Shown one piece after another: positions 37,997-49,710 of a stretch of 64,000 bases of DNA. The translations under genes were made by a program, and so were the position numbers. The DNA is from Lytechinus variegatus (lineage: Eukaryota; Echinodermata; Echinoidea; Temnopleuroida; Toxopneustidae). Within the stretch, counting starts at the first letter, position 1, and each line of letters begins with the position of its first letter. The notes beneath the pieces were generated by a model that was not told the origin of the DNA, searched no databases, and was given only the letters and a program-made list of their open reading frames with translations. The stretch spans positions 35,372,830 through 35,436,829 of the forward strand of contig NC_054746.1 of NCBI RefSeq assembly GCF_018143015.1, written 5' to 3'.

Positions 37997-38757
37997 AGAT
38001 AGATATAGAAGACTGATAAATAGATAGAGACAAGAAAGACAGATAGATAGATAGAAATAGAGGGGGAGAGACAGAGAGAGAGAGAGGAAGAGAGAGGTGG
38101 ATAGATAGATAGAAAGAGAGAGAAAGAGGGAGAGATAGATGGATGGATAGATAGATAAATAGAGAGAGGGGGAGAGACAGAGAGGTCGATAGAGGGAGAG
38201 GGGGAGAGAGAGAAAGAGAGAGAGATGTTATAGATAGAAATATGGACGGACAAAGAGAAAGAGAGAAAAAAGACAGACAGATGCTAGAGAAGGAGAGAGA
38301 TAGATAGATGTTAGATAGATAGAAAGATAAAGAATGAGAGAGACAGAGAAGATAGTCAAATTAACAGATAGATAGATACATAGATAGATAGATATATAGA
38401 TAGAGAGAAATAGAGAAAGACATGCAGATGGATAGATAGAGGATTTGAGAGATAGATAGATGAGAGATAGATAGATAGAGAGAGAGATAGATATTAAATA
38501 GATAAAGAATGAGAGAGACAGAGAAGATTATTAACAGATAGATACTGTAGTTACATAGGTAGGTAGAGAGAGAAATAGAGAAAGACAGACAGAGGGATGG
38601 ATAGAGAGAGATAAAGAATTTGAGATAGATAGATGTTAGATAAAGAATGAGAGAGACAGAGAAGATTATTAGATAGATAGATACTGCAGTTACATAGATA
38701 GATAGAGATAGAATTTGAGAGATAGATATATAGACAGATAGAGAGAAAGACAGACAT
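37997..38757 (+). repeat. GATA/GACA/GAGA microsatellite tract
   Basis: About 760 bp of almost pure purine-biased GATAGATA, GACAGA and GAGAGA units occur, with internal larger repeats (AGAGACAGAGAAGATTATTA occurs twice). Confidence 0.9.
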
Positions 38758-38889
38758 CAGCAAATCGGCAAGGCAAATGATCAAGGCAAACATTCGTATT
38801 GAACCCTGGAAAGTATAAGTACGGTATGTTCTGCGGATAACTTCGGTGCGGACTTTGGATCGCGCGCCCAGCTGATAATGTAAACAAAC

Positions 38890-38965
38890 GTAGACTCTTC
38901 TCTAGTCGCTTTTTGGCTACTTTTCCGGAAAATGCCTTCGCCAGGGTGTAAAACGGAAACGCGCG
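38890..38965. repeat. Right arm of the inverted repeat, next to ACTR10
   Basis: GTAGACTCTTCTCTAGTCGC to ACGGAAACGCGCG lies 149 bp before the ACTR10 start codon, so it probably overlaps its promoter or 5'UTR. Its partner is at 37620-37695. Confidence 0.85.
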
Positions 38966-39113
38966 ACCGGCGCGCGCGGTCCTATCTTTGCTGTCGGTAC
39001 GTGGACTAGATCACTTAGTGTGCACTCGTACTCGTACTCGTGTGTGATTAAAAGTTTCTTTATAGTTTTGCTCGAACTGCTGCACTGCACTGTCGGGAAA
39101 TTTTCATTGAAAA

Positions 39114-42100
39114 ATGCCACTTTTTGAGGGTCTCAGCGTTGGGGTAGAGAAGACAGCTGCTATCTTTGACATAGGTGCTGCATATACAAAGTGAGATTTT
39201 AATATATTTTCTATTCTGATGTTAAGAAACTTGAATATATGTGTTCTGGGAGTGGGACTGTCTCAGATGCAGAGTGACGATTGGTCATTGTCAGTGATAG
39301 GAACAACCTCCGCGCCGGGCTAGGCAGGGACGACGGCTCGCGTCGATGCCTCATTGACGCGGTCGACTCTCGCCGATAAATGGGCGTGTGACGTGTCTAT
39401 TGCCTTGTGTGTGTGTGTATTTTGAGTTTTTGACAGGTATCGGGTATGATTATTTACGTCTGGGACCGACCTTTAACATTACCATGAAAGACTTGATCAG
39501 GGCTACATGTAGATCCTCGAACCTCTGCATCAATTTGTAACTTCCCCACAGCTTGGATTACACTCAGGCGCACGCCGCAACGCCCAGTTGGAATAGACTG
39601 AGTCTGAGTTAGCCTAATGACTAGTCTAACGTTAGTTCTAGATCTGTGTCAAATGAAGTTGGAGACAGTGTTGAGATAACTTTTTGTATTTTAGGGAGCC
39701 ATTTTGAAAAAAAATGAGACTTTGAGAGCAATTTTTCATTTTACCAGAGCCATTTTCACTTCAGAGTTCAGTTTTTGAGAGCCATTTCTTTTTCATGATT
39801 CAGATTCATGCTTCAGCGCATGGTCATGGTTTCGCATCGCAGTTTGTCCTGCTTGTTTACAAATTCATTTAATGTTAACATAGTTGAGTTAGATCTAGAT
39901 CTAATTGCTATTCATTTTTTCTTCATTGTTATTAGATCTAATTATTAAATTATTTAATTTATTGTTGTTGATTTACATGTACCATACTTTACTTAAATGT
40001 ATAAAAGTTAGTTGATTATGTAGAACTAGATGTTTATCAGTATTGTTTGTATCAAGTATCGTAGTCTATATTAAACTCTATGTTCTAACTTGTACAATTA
40101 TGTCTATCAAATTGAATGGGATGAAGTTTATCATATTTGAACAGAAATATTGAATGTATCACAGCCTGATAGCTAATGACAATATGTCAACTGTTTCTCA
40201 GCTAAGCTATGCCTACCCAAGCACATCCACTGAACATGGCACAGCTCTCAGTCAATTATCAGCGCAACACACAGCTCAGTCAATCATCACCGCAACACAG
40301 GCGGGTATGAAACTACATTTGCGCCAATGTATGTATACACTCGGACTTTGACTGTTACCAAAAATCCCCACTGAAAATCCTAATTTCGGTCTTGAAATTA
40401 CCTGATCTGCACCATATTTCCAAAGCACCAAGTGGCTTAGTTCAGAAATCAAGAAATGGAGTCTCCCAAAAATACTCATAACACAAAAAAAAATTAATTT
40501 CTTCATTTTCTTGCAACTTTAGTATATTTGCAAAAGGACAAGTCCAAGAATTTGCGCGTGTTACGTATGGGACATTTCAGACGCTTTAATGACCTGAAAA
40601 ATAGTGTTAATTGACTTTGATTAGATTGAATACCCTCATGATGGTAGACATCTAGGAGAAGAATAATCATGCAAAAAATGGTATATGACCTTGACCTTTT
40701 AGAGAGAAAAGATGGGCCGTTACGTATGAGACGCAGAAAAAAAAACAATTTTTAAAACATTTTTTTTCAAGTTGAGAATTCTCTGAAAGCATTTCATTTG
40801 AAAACTTGTAACTTAGTGTGATAGAAGTCACAATACTCTAGTATATCTAAGGCAAGTTTTATGTCATAAGCCAAATCCCTCTAATTACAGTCTCTAATTA
40901 AACAAATTAATGACATGTTACGTATGGGACATTTTGTCCCCATAGAGAACATATACAATTTTGCCCATCATGAAAAAAAATGAAATAATTTAAAATATGA
41001 AAATAACAAAAGAGTTTGTGTCTTTTAAAATTTTCTATTGAGATATATTTGATATGACTGAAAAGGGAATTAGCCATTTCAGAAAAATAGTACCCCGGAT
41101 ATCGAGAGTTTGAAACTCGATACACATTTTTCTGAATCAATGCGCCCTAGATTCTGAAAAATCCACTCAGTTACACGTAAGAACGCGACTATGCATGAAA
41201 GAAAAAGATGCAGCTGCTCTGGCCTGGCTGTCTGACTACTGTGCAGTCTTTAATGGCGACTGGACGTGCGCGGACGGGAGCGATTTTCATGTTGGGAGTC
41301 GCTCGGTAATTGGCAGTTTTAGGCAGTTGCGAGAGCATGCGGGTGGAATCAGTCATAGCTCCCATCTATTTTCAACAAGGACCTCCCTCATTACTGCTCT
41401 CAAAAACCTGGACGATCAACTACTTTCTTTGTTTTACTTGGCCTTACATGTCAATTTATGTCACACAATTATTCATTTTGTTACCGGGTAATTAATTTGC
41501 TGTTCATTATTTTCTTCTTGTCTGTTTTCCTCATCAGAGTGGGTTTTGCTGGTGAAACCAGTCCAAGAGCAACGATACCAAGTAAAATCAAACTCTCCAA
41601 GACAGATAAGATTGTCCATATCTGGGACTTCACCAATACAGAAGAGCTTTATGATGCATTAGTAGAATTTCTTCACCATATATACTTTAGGTGACTTGAT
41701 TTATTTTGAATTCAAAGAATGTAAAGATGACTTTCAAATTTCCATACATTATGCATGCACATATTGCCAAAATATATGTTCAGTGTACCTTGGAGGTGTT
41801 TCACAAATATATACATGTAAGTGTGACTTAGGATCGCATTTAAAAGGAAAATGAAACTTTTGGAACAAGATAGCTTGTGTGAAAAATAGAAAAATCAAAG
41901 AAACAGATCAACAAAAGTTTGAGAAAAATCTGACAAATAATGAGAAAGTTATGAGCAATTGAATATTGCGATCACAAATGCTATGGAGATGTGTGATGTC
42001 ACTTGTGATCAACTCTCCCCATTACATTAGTATATATTTCGCTTAAACTGCCTCTTTCATCACATCTATCAGTAGATCATGTGTTCTTTCTAAGGGAGGA

Positions 42101-45100
42101 CATGTAATACAGATTTTTAAGAATGTATCATGGATAAAAAGTTTGTATCACCATAAGAAAAAGCAAAATGAGACATTTTGGGGGTAATTTATAGTCCATC
42201 AAAGGGAAAGTTGTTCACATGTGACATCACACATCCTTGTTGCATTGCCAATAGCAGGATCTCCATGGCATTAGTGATTGCAATATTCAAATACTCATAA
42301 CTTTCTCATTATTTGTCTGATTTTTCCTGAAACTTTCTTTGTTCTTATTCTTTGATTTTTCTGTTTTGACACAAGCGTACTTGTTCCAAAGGTTTCATTC
42401 CCCTTTTACTTTCCAATTGGATGCGGAATAAAAAAGCATCACCGCATTGGTCAAATCATCCTATGAGGATGCGCACTACCGTGTATTAATCAATAAGATT
42501 ACCTATCATGTGTGCATTGGCATTTGAGCTTGCTTCTTAAGTCATACCTAATTGTTTGTGAAACACCCCCTGAACAGTTCAGTTTTTAGTCTTTAGACAA
42601 ATAGAAATTTCCTATTTTCAAATTTTTTAAAATTTCAAAATATTTCATGTAGGGATAAACTCTTAAATGATAATTATAAGTCGCCTATCTTGTTACCATT
42701 TATATGTACATAATAATTTGTATGTACCTTGCTTTCTAATGTGTAGGGCTTTTGTATCAATTATCTTTTTTTTTCTATCTCTACAAAATACTGATATTTC
42801 ACCATGATGAAATTGATATAGACATGACAAATAAAATATATTACCCTTAAGCAAAAATGGCATTTCTTATCGATGAAAAGTTTTGGAGTGATGTGAGTTG
42901 GTAGACATTTCCCTTCCATTAATGACTAACTTCTTTGACTCAAGTCATGCATTAGTGAGCATGCACCAAAGGCAAAATCGTCATTTCTCAATATTCACTT
43001 TAGCCACTTAAAAATGTAAGTTGTCAACTTCTTTTCTGGTGAATGCTTAAGCAATGTGATTGTTGCACGTATATCTCTTGAACCAGTTACCCCTGTTCAG
43101 TCCGGTTCAATGAACACAACTTGAAGGGAAATTTCTAATATTCTGCCTTATTAAATTTGGCATTGAAATGCTAAACATAACTCTTGTGGTGGTATGAACA
43201 ATTTCTACGTTAATGTGTTCTCCTTGCTCAGGAATGACTTGATGGGTAAATTTCATGTTAACACAGAAGTTAGTCTTTCCAAGAAGAAACACTTTTTCTG
43301 AATCATTTTGCTCGAATATTTTTCTAGATTTAATATGTTTATCGGGAGGAACTCTCTTTTTGTTTAGTTTATGATTTGGTTGATTACATCTAATTTATTT
43401 TTTAATTTCCTCTTCTTCCACTTTAGATATTTTCAGACTTTGATATCAGATATGAGAAATATGTGTTTCGAATGGAAACTTAGTGTTGATGAGAATTCAG
43501 TCATTTAAGGAATATTGGATGGCCTTGAGTGGGATGCGAAGAAGTATTGTACAAGCTGAAGAACAATATTGGATGAGTCAGAGACGAATCCAATATTGTT
43601 TTTCAGCGAGTAACAATATTTCTACACATCCCACGAAAATTGGTCATCCAATATTATTATTGTTATTTACGGTAGATACCCCACAAATCAAAACATAAAG
43701 TAATGAAGCAAAAAAACAAAAAATTTAGTAACCATCATATATGGCAATCCTGTAAATCATAAGCATGGTGCTTGAGTATTGTCATTATAAAAAAAGAGAT
43801 CTCTGTAATAAAGTAAAGATGCGCTAGCGTATAGTGCAAGTGCATTTGAATTCAATAAATTGACACTCCTTTACCACACCTCCTGACAACTAATATGCAA
43901 TGCAATTTCATTGTGACGTAAAAATAGCTTAATGCGCACAATCATTTATTAACCAATGATAAGCTTGTGGGTGGGGCAAAATATTCATCTCGTCCAATAT
44001 TTTCAATATTTGATGGTTTTCATAGCCATGCACGTTAGAAATCAGTTTTAATATTTTGTCTCTTTGAAACAACTTCGCAAGACATTAGAAAATATCTGCG
44101 CCTCTAAAACCCTACATCTAAATAATGATTTTCAATATTCTCTATTTCAGGCACTTATTAGTAAATCCACGAGACCGCCGTGTGGTTGTTTGTGAATCTG
44201 TCTTGTGCCCTACACAGTTCAGACAAACCCTTGCTAAAGTCTTTTTCAAAAGATATGAGGTATGTATTTTTCTCATTCTATTATGTCCTCACCCATTTTT
44301 TTTTTTTACAATTTGTTGTTCAAAAATGCTGCATTTGACAACATTTCATAATCAACTAAGGAGTCAAGGTGTAGCCAGAACACATTTTATACCGTTTTTA
44401 ATGTAATATTGGCATGCATGAACACCATGACAGGGTACGTTCATTATAATTGGAAAGAATTTTTTAAAAAGAAGAAAATACTCTTCTAATACAAACATAA
44501 AAATGTATTCAATTTAAAAAAATGAATATTTAGATTTTGTTATGAAACATTGCTTGGTAATTTACAAGTTCTTTGACATTCCTGAAAATAAAGTTAAAGT
44601 GGTTGTCTAAGCAGCAACATAAAGTTATCATGTTATGTTACATATTAAATGAATCAAAATCAGTCTTTATCATTATGTTGAAATAACTACAACTTAAATC
44701 ATGAATGGTAGATATAATTCTTCTTGATACTTCAGGTGCCCTCAATATTATTTGCTCCGTCACATCTCACCACACTCTTCACACTGGGAATCAATACAGC
44801 ACTGGTCCTTGATGCAGGCTACAATGAAACAACTGTTCTACCAATATCCTTTTTGACAATGTGCATTGTTTTTATATGGTGACATGATCAGCTACAAGAT
44901 GCAGGAATCACTTCATATTCAAGCCATCAATGTAATATGAGATAAGAACTCTGAATAATTTTGTTTTTGATCATCAACCTATATAAATAAATTCCATCAT
45001 GAGTTTGAAATTAGCTGATAGTGAGTGCTTGCAAATAAATTTGGAACTTTGTGGTTTTTAAAACTTTTTTTTTAGTATCAATGTAATTCAATTATTTGAT

Positions 45101-48100
45101 GCAAGATAAATAATCAACAGACTTTAATCAAGCTTATTTATTTTAAAGCAGACAATAATATCACATATTATTCTTGACGGAATGAAGTTGTCCATAACTG
45201 ATAACATCGGCATAAAGTCTGTGAATGTCAATTTTTCCTTGACACAATATGATTTATTCACATTTATGAAGGCTACCCAATCATCAAGGCTGTAGAGTCG
45301 TTACCTCTTGGTGGCAAAGCAATCCATGAGTAAGTGTGCAACTATCTTGAGAGGAAATGCTATATTCCTCAACTCTTTATCATTTTGTTTGGTGTCACCT
45401 GTGCCTTGAAGGTGAATAGCAAATTGCATCACTGACCTGTTGGTCTCTCCTCCAGTTGTAACAGATGTACAGGTGGACCACTACACCATGTCCCCCCCCC
45501 CCACTTTTATACGAATAGTGCAGCAGGTTCTGGGGCCTGTTGCAGAAAGAGTTGTGTTAAATGCAAGTCAAAATATCAAGCACAAGTTCCAAAGGCATGC
45601 TTTTGAATTATTATGTTGCTTATGATTTTTAGCATTGCGTTTTGATTTAAACTCTTTATGAAACATGGCCTTAAAATGCAAAATCGGTTACTCTCCTCTA
45701 TGATATGCTTCAATTTAATGGTTTGTGTGAAGGACACAATGATTTCCACTGTAAAAGAGCATTTGATTATGATACAAGGGAGGGGTAAGTGAACACACAG
45801 TGCAGGTTTCAGACATCCGGGTCACGAGGGGGGGGGGGGGGGGCATTCAGGGGTGTACTCTGCAGGGACATGGTTTCTATAAAGAGATAATTGCTAATTA
45901 GACTGGGGGTAAAAGAAAATTCCCACAAGCAGACATGTTGGAGGACAAACAATAATCAAACCCTGATGAATCATTGTTTTTACAGCCATTGTATTGCCTT
46001 CCACTGTGACATCTTCTGAAACTACTCTATAGTAATCAATGAGAACTGATTCAAACACTTTATGAATTAACTGGACCATTAATATCATGGATAATTTTTT
46101 TTTTCAGGAACCTGGAAAGGCAGCTGAAGGAGACAGGGACAATTAGGGAGAATGGAGAAGAACATAAACCTTTGTCTTCTGTCATGGACAGCATTCCAGC
46201 TGATGTCTTAGAAGATATCAAAGGTAAGTAAACAATCTGTGGAAGGACTGCAAGACATCATGATAGTGGTGGTATTGAAATCTTGTGACATAGACATTTG
46301 AAGGAATATATGTTACATTTCACTTCTTATTACATTGGGGAAAAAATGGGAGGGGCTAATATGTTTTATTTCAGATAACAAATCTGTCTCAAATTGCCAT
46401 CATCAATAAAAGGTCATATAACTAAGATATAACAAGTTTATAAAAGTCTACTTTCTGTGAAAAAGTAATTAGTTGCATTCCAACTTTCATCACAATTTTG
46501 TGCCAAAAATAGAAATCTCGGGCATCAAAATAGCTGTCTTTTTCAGGTTCAGAGTAATTGGTCTGCACGTAGAATGCATATACCAAGCAGAATGGTAAAT
46601 TTTGTTTCAAAATTATTCCATAGTCTTAATGGATCAACTGATTTCCATAATGTTCAATTGCTCAATCATTTTGTTGAAAAAAATGTAATACACACACATT
46701 TTTTGTTTGATTTTTACACCAATTACCAATCACGTTGATGACTTTACACATCATTATCAATTGTATTTGCCTACAGTAAGGACATGTTTCATGACCAATA
46801 TGGAGAGAGCAACATCAATTCAACAGAGTATACTCCAGGGAGATGATAGTAAGGTAGGTGAAAATAGCCCATCCAATCAGATGATCTAAAGAGTTTACCA
46901 GTCCCTGCTCACTGGAAATCAAACCTTTGACTTTGTACACAACTAGCTCTCATTCATCAAGATGTCAGGTCGCGGAAAAGAAGGAAAGGGTCTCGGAAAG
47001 GGTGGTGACAAGCGTCATCGCAAGGTTCTACGAGACAACATCCAAGGTATCACAAAGTCAAAGGTTTGATTCCCAGTACAACATTTTGCTCTTTAGCACT
47101 TCGATTTTTATACACTGCTCTTTCATCTTACATCTAAAGAATGAAAATACTACAAACATTATTAATACCAACATGTGCATGTTAAAGACAAAAATCCTTT
47201 ATTATCAAAGCTATTCATTCATAAGTTAAACCTTCGAATAAAAGTTCTTCAATTTATTTTGTGTTCTTTTCTTTCCCAGTGGCCAAGCCCTGCTGCATCT
47301 GTTGAATACCCACTGAATGGAGGTAGAACGTTGACCATTGATGGTAAAACTAGAGAGATAGCTTGTGAAGTTCTCTTTGAAATGGATAGTGATGAACAGT
47401 CTATTGCAACGCTTGTCTTAGACTCTATACTCAAGGTTAGTCAAGTCTGGACTCTCATTAATGTTCTCCAGGGAGTGGAAAAACTACATTCATATTGTGA
47501 GATCAAGCCAGGATTTGATGACTGGAATAATTTGTACGGCTGATGCATTGTTATTATGATCATTTCATTATATAAGTGCTGATATCCCGGGGACCGTTTC
47601 ATAAAGCTATCCATAAGTTAAAAGTGACTTTAAGAATGACTGATAATCCTTTCTTGTCGTAAATGATATTCACCATTAAATGTTGGTGATTATTTAGTGC
47701 GTAAGAAAGGTTCGCCAGTCGTTCTTTAGTCACTCTTAACATACGAACAGCTTTATGAAATGCCCACCTGGTATGTTCTTTAAAGCTTATTAAGGGTAGC
47801 TTATATGAAATCCTTGTCTAATTCTTAATTGGCAATTGCCATGGTTATTCAGGTAATTGTGTCTGTCCTGGCATTCCAAGGGAATTTTTTTTTTCAATTG
47901 TCATTTGTAAATGGATTTTGTATTTCTTTTGCTGAATAAAGTAATAATGATAATAATAATTGAGTTAAAAGCTGTAAACTTGAAATGTTTGAAAACATTG
48001 CCATCGTAGTTGTTGGAAATTCCAGAATCAATTTCAAAGGGGATGTTAATGGTTGCAATGTCACGCATTGCTGGATTTTGCTGGATAGGTTGGATGAACT

Positions 48101-49710
48101 GGGTTAGAAAAATAAAATTTAGTTTATTTTTCAAAGACAGCTCAGAAAAGATATAGTTTCAAGTTAAGTTATGACTTATGTGCAAATCTTTTTTTCTAGA
48201 AAGAGTTGTCATTAGGAATCAGGAGACTTTTTCTGACAATGCGAATATAATTTACATCTGTGTCTGCACTGCCCTCACATTATGTTTGTGATTGTGAGAT
48301 ACAAGGATAAAGTTATAACAGCCTACCAACAATTGAATTTATCCCTGAGATTGCTCATATGAAACATCTCTCCTATCTGTTCTTGTGTCTCTGACAGTGT
48401 CCAATTGACATGCGGAAACCTTTGGCTGATAACCTAGTCTTCATCGGAGGCACCTCTCTGTTGCCAGGGTTCTCCCATCGGCTTCTTGCTGAGTTAAAGC
48501 AGCTTCTTACCAAGCCCAAGTACAAGGACTGTCTAGCCATCTCGACATTCAAAGTACATTCCCCACCAGCTCAGGCCAACTTTACAGCATGGCTAGGAGG
48601 TAATTAGGCAATCCCATGATGTTGTAATTCTTTAACAACATTATTATACTCCATGTGAACAAGGATAATATGTATTGATGAAATGATAATGTGATAAAAA
48701 TCACAATAACGTTCATATTTGTCTCACCTGCATAGCTGAACGAGACTATATGCACCGCTTTTCCTACAGCGGTAGGGGCAACATTGAAATCCTAACCTAA
48801 GGTTAAATTTTGAAATGTCATCATGTTACATGGTCCTAGTTCATGAAATTGGACATTAAGGTAATCAAGTGTTACCAAACATTCTGCCCGAGTTTTAGGT
48901 CACATGACCACGGTCAAAGGAAATTTAAGGGCAATGAACACTATATTAGGGAATCAACATCAAAATATTAACCAAGGATAAATTTTGAACATGTCATAAT
49001 TTAGAAAGTATATGGACCTAGTTTATGAAATTATAAGGATAATGTTGTATCGCCGAACACTCAGTTTCAGGTCCCACAACCAAGGTCAAAGGTCATGTAG
49101 AGTCATTTAACTTTAGCCATGTTGGGTATTTGTGGAATTGCTATCATAACTTTGAAAGTTTATGGATCAAGTTCATGAAACTTGGACATAAAAGTAATCC
49201 AGTTTACTGAGCATCCTGTGCAAGTTTCAGGTTACATGACCATGGTCAGAGCTCATTTAGGGTCAACAATGAAATCTTATCCAAGGTTAAGTTTTTGAAA
49301 TATAACTTTGGTCACGTGGTCAAGGTTACAGAGGTCATTATTTAAAAATGTTTACTACTTTGTTTATCTGGCATTGACTGAGGAATAACTTTGAATACAT
49401 GCAGTCGAGAATCCATCCAGTTTATACCAATTACATATATGATACCTTCTGTTCACAAGAGATATCAACCATCATTACTATTGATTTATATGTTCATTTG
49501 ACAGGAGCCATATTTGGAGGTTTGGAGGTTCTAAGTTACCGGTCATTAACGAGGGATGTTTTCCTGCAGACGGAGGTTGTCCCTGACTGGTGCTCTCTGT
49601 TACCAGCTGTCACAGAAGTAGAGCAATCTGCTGCCAAGGACAAGACACCACTAAAATCACTAGGATTGCGGAAGCCACATGGTGAGGCCAAAGGCACCCC
49701 AGAGAAATGA
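39114..49710 (+). CDS. ACTR10: Actin-related protein 10 (Arp11), dynactin pointed-end subunit
   Basis: Ten exons join in frame (423 residues; human ACTR10 is 417): 39114-39190, 41538-41690, 44151-44259, 44736-44843, 45262-45329, 46108-46223, 46777-46853, 47280-47435, 48398-48599, 49505-49710. The protein opens [20 protein letters not shown]. It keeps [32 protein letters not shown] and [16 protein letters not shown] and [48 protein letters not shown] and the end [11 protein letters not shown], all characteristic of ACTR10. It caps the pointed end of the dynactin filament with p62, p25 and p27 and links the dynein adaptor to cargo. The ATG has A at -3. The first intron is 2.3 kb. Intron 4 (44844-45261) is AT-AC; intron 7 holds a histone H4 fragment; introns 1, 2 and 9 contain repeats. 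Confidence 0.96.
39437..39590 (-). repeat. SINE-like element with a 7SL/Alu-like head, copy 2
   Basis: Minus strand: GGGCGTTGCGGCGTGCGCCT then GTAATCCAAGCT, GAAGTTACAAATTGATGCAG (also in copy 1), GGTTCGAGGATC and the tail GTCCCAGACGTAAATAATCA shared with copy 3. It lies in ACTR10 intron 1. Confidence 0.6.
41792..42569. repeat. Nested foldback elements in ACTR10 intron 2
   Basis: The outer arms (GGAGGTGTTTCACAAA and TTTGTGAAACACCCCC) enclose an inner inverted repeat at 41842-42410 with long arms, e.g. ATAATGAGAAAGTTATGAG against CATAACTTTCTCATTATTTG. It looks like one foldback inserted inside another. Confidence 0.75.
43511..43655. repeat. Double foldback
   Basis: The outer ends AATATTGGATGGCC and GGTCATCCAATATT enclose an inner hairpin with arms ACAATATTGGAT and ATCCAATATTGT near 43562-43602. 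It is probably the same family as 12647-12787. Confidence 0.7.
44844..45261 (+). other. U12-type AT-AC intron of ACTR10
   Basis: Exon 4 ends with CCA and the intron starts ATATCCTTTT, the exact minor-spliceosome 5' site. TTCCTTGAC at 45235-45243 fits the U12 branch site, and the intron ends TTCAC at 45261. Only this split gives the conserved LP-IYEG joint in frame; no GT-AG alternative fits. Confidence 0.88.
46962..47069 (+). pseudogene. Truncated histone H4 fragment in ACTR10 intron 7
   Basis: ATG begins [20 protein letters not shown] and continues [12 protein letters not shown], the first 32 codons of histone H4 with Gly-to-Glu and Ala-to-Asp changes. Similarity then stops; the frame runs SKV and TGA. 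The histone fold is missing, so it cannot make a nucleosomal histone. TCATTCA just upstream fits the PyCATTCPu cap motif of sea urchin histone genes, which could be chance. It is on the same strand as ACTR10. Confidence 0.88.
47590..47768. repeat. Foldback element, relative of 26683-26854
   Basis: CCGTTTCATAAAGCTATCCA at the left and ACAGCTTTATGAAATGCCCA at the right are imperfect reverse complements. It lies in ACTR10 intron 8. Confidence 0.75.
48720..49340 (+). repeat. Dispersed repeat of degenerate subunits, copy B
   Basis: It starts GTCTCACCTGCATAGCTGAA and carries ACATGACCA, GGTCAAAGG and AACCTAAGGTTAAATTTTGA subunits, reverse in orientation to 27870-28872. It fills much of ACTR10 intron 9. 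Confidence 0.8.

Larger units (their letters stand above)
36485..39113. promoter_or_regulatory. Shared head-to-head promoter interval
   Basis: The minus-strand peptidase gene starts at 36484 and ACTR10 at 39114. CpG-rich patches lie at about 37130-37275, 37540-37870 and 38810-39000 in an otherwise AT-rich window. They probably mark first exons or promoters. No TATA box or start site can be fixed by eye. Confidence 0.5.

Noticed and set aside
37601-38793. Several open frames in the 37.6-38.8 kb region, including Ser/Leu/Ile-rich ones
   Set aside because: They read through the inverted-repeat arm and the GATA microsatellite.
40540-41130. Three TTACGTATGGGAC-like words in ACTR10 intron 1
   Set aside because: Irregular spacing and no shared flanks; possibly an old repeat, too weak to call.
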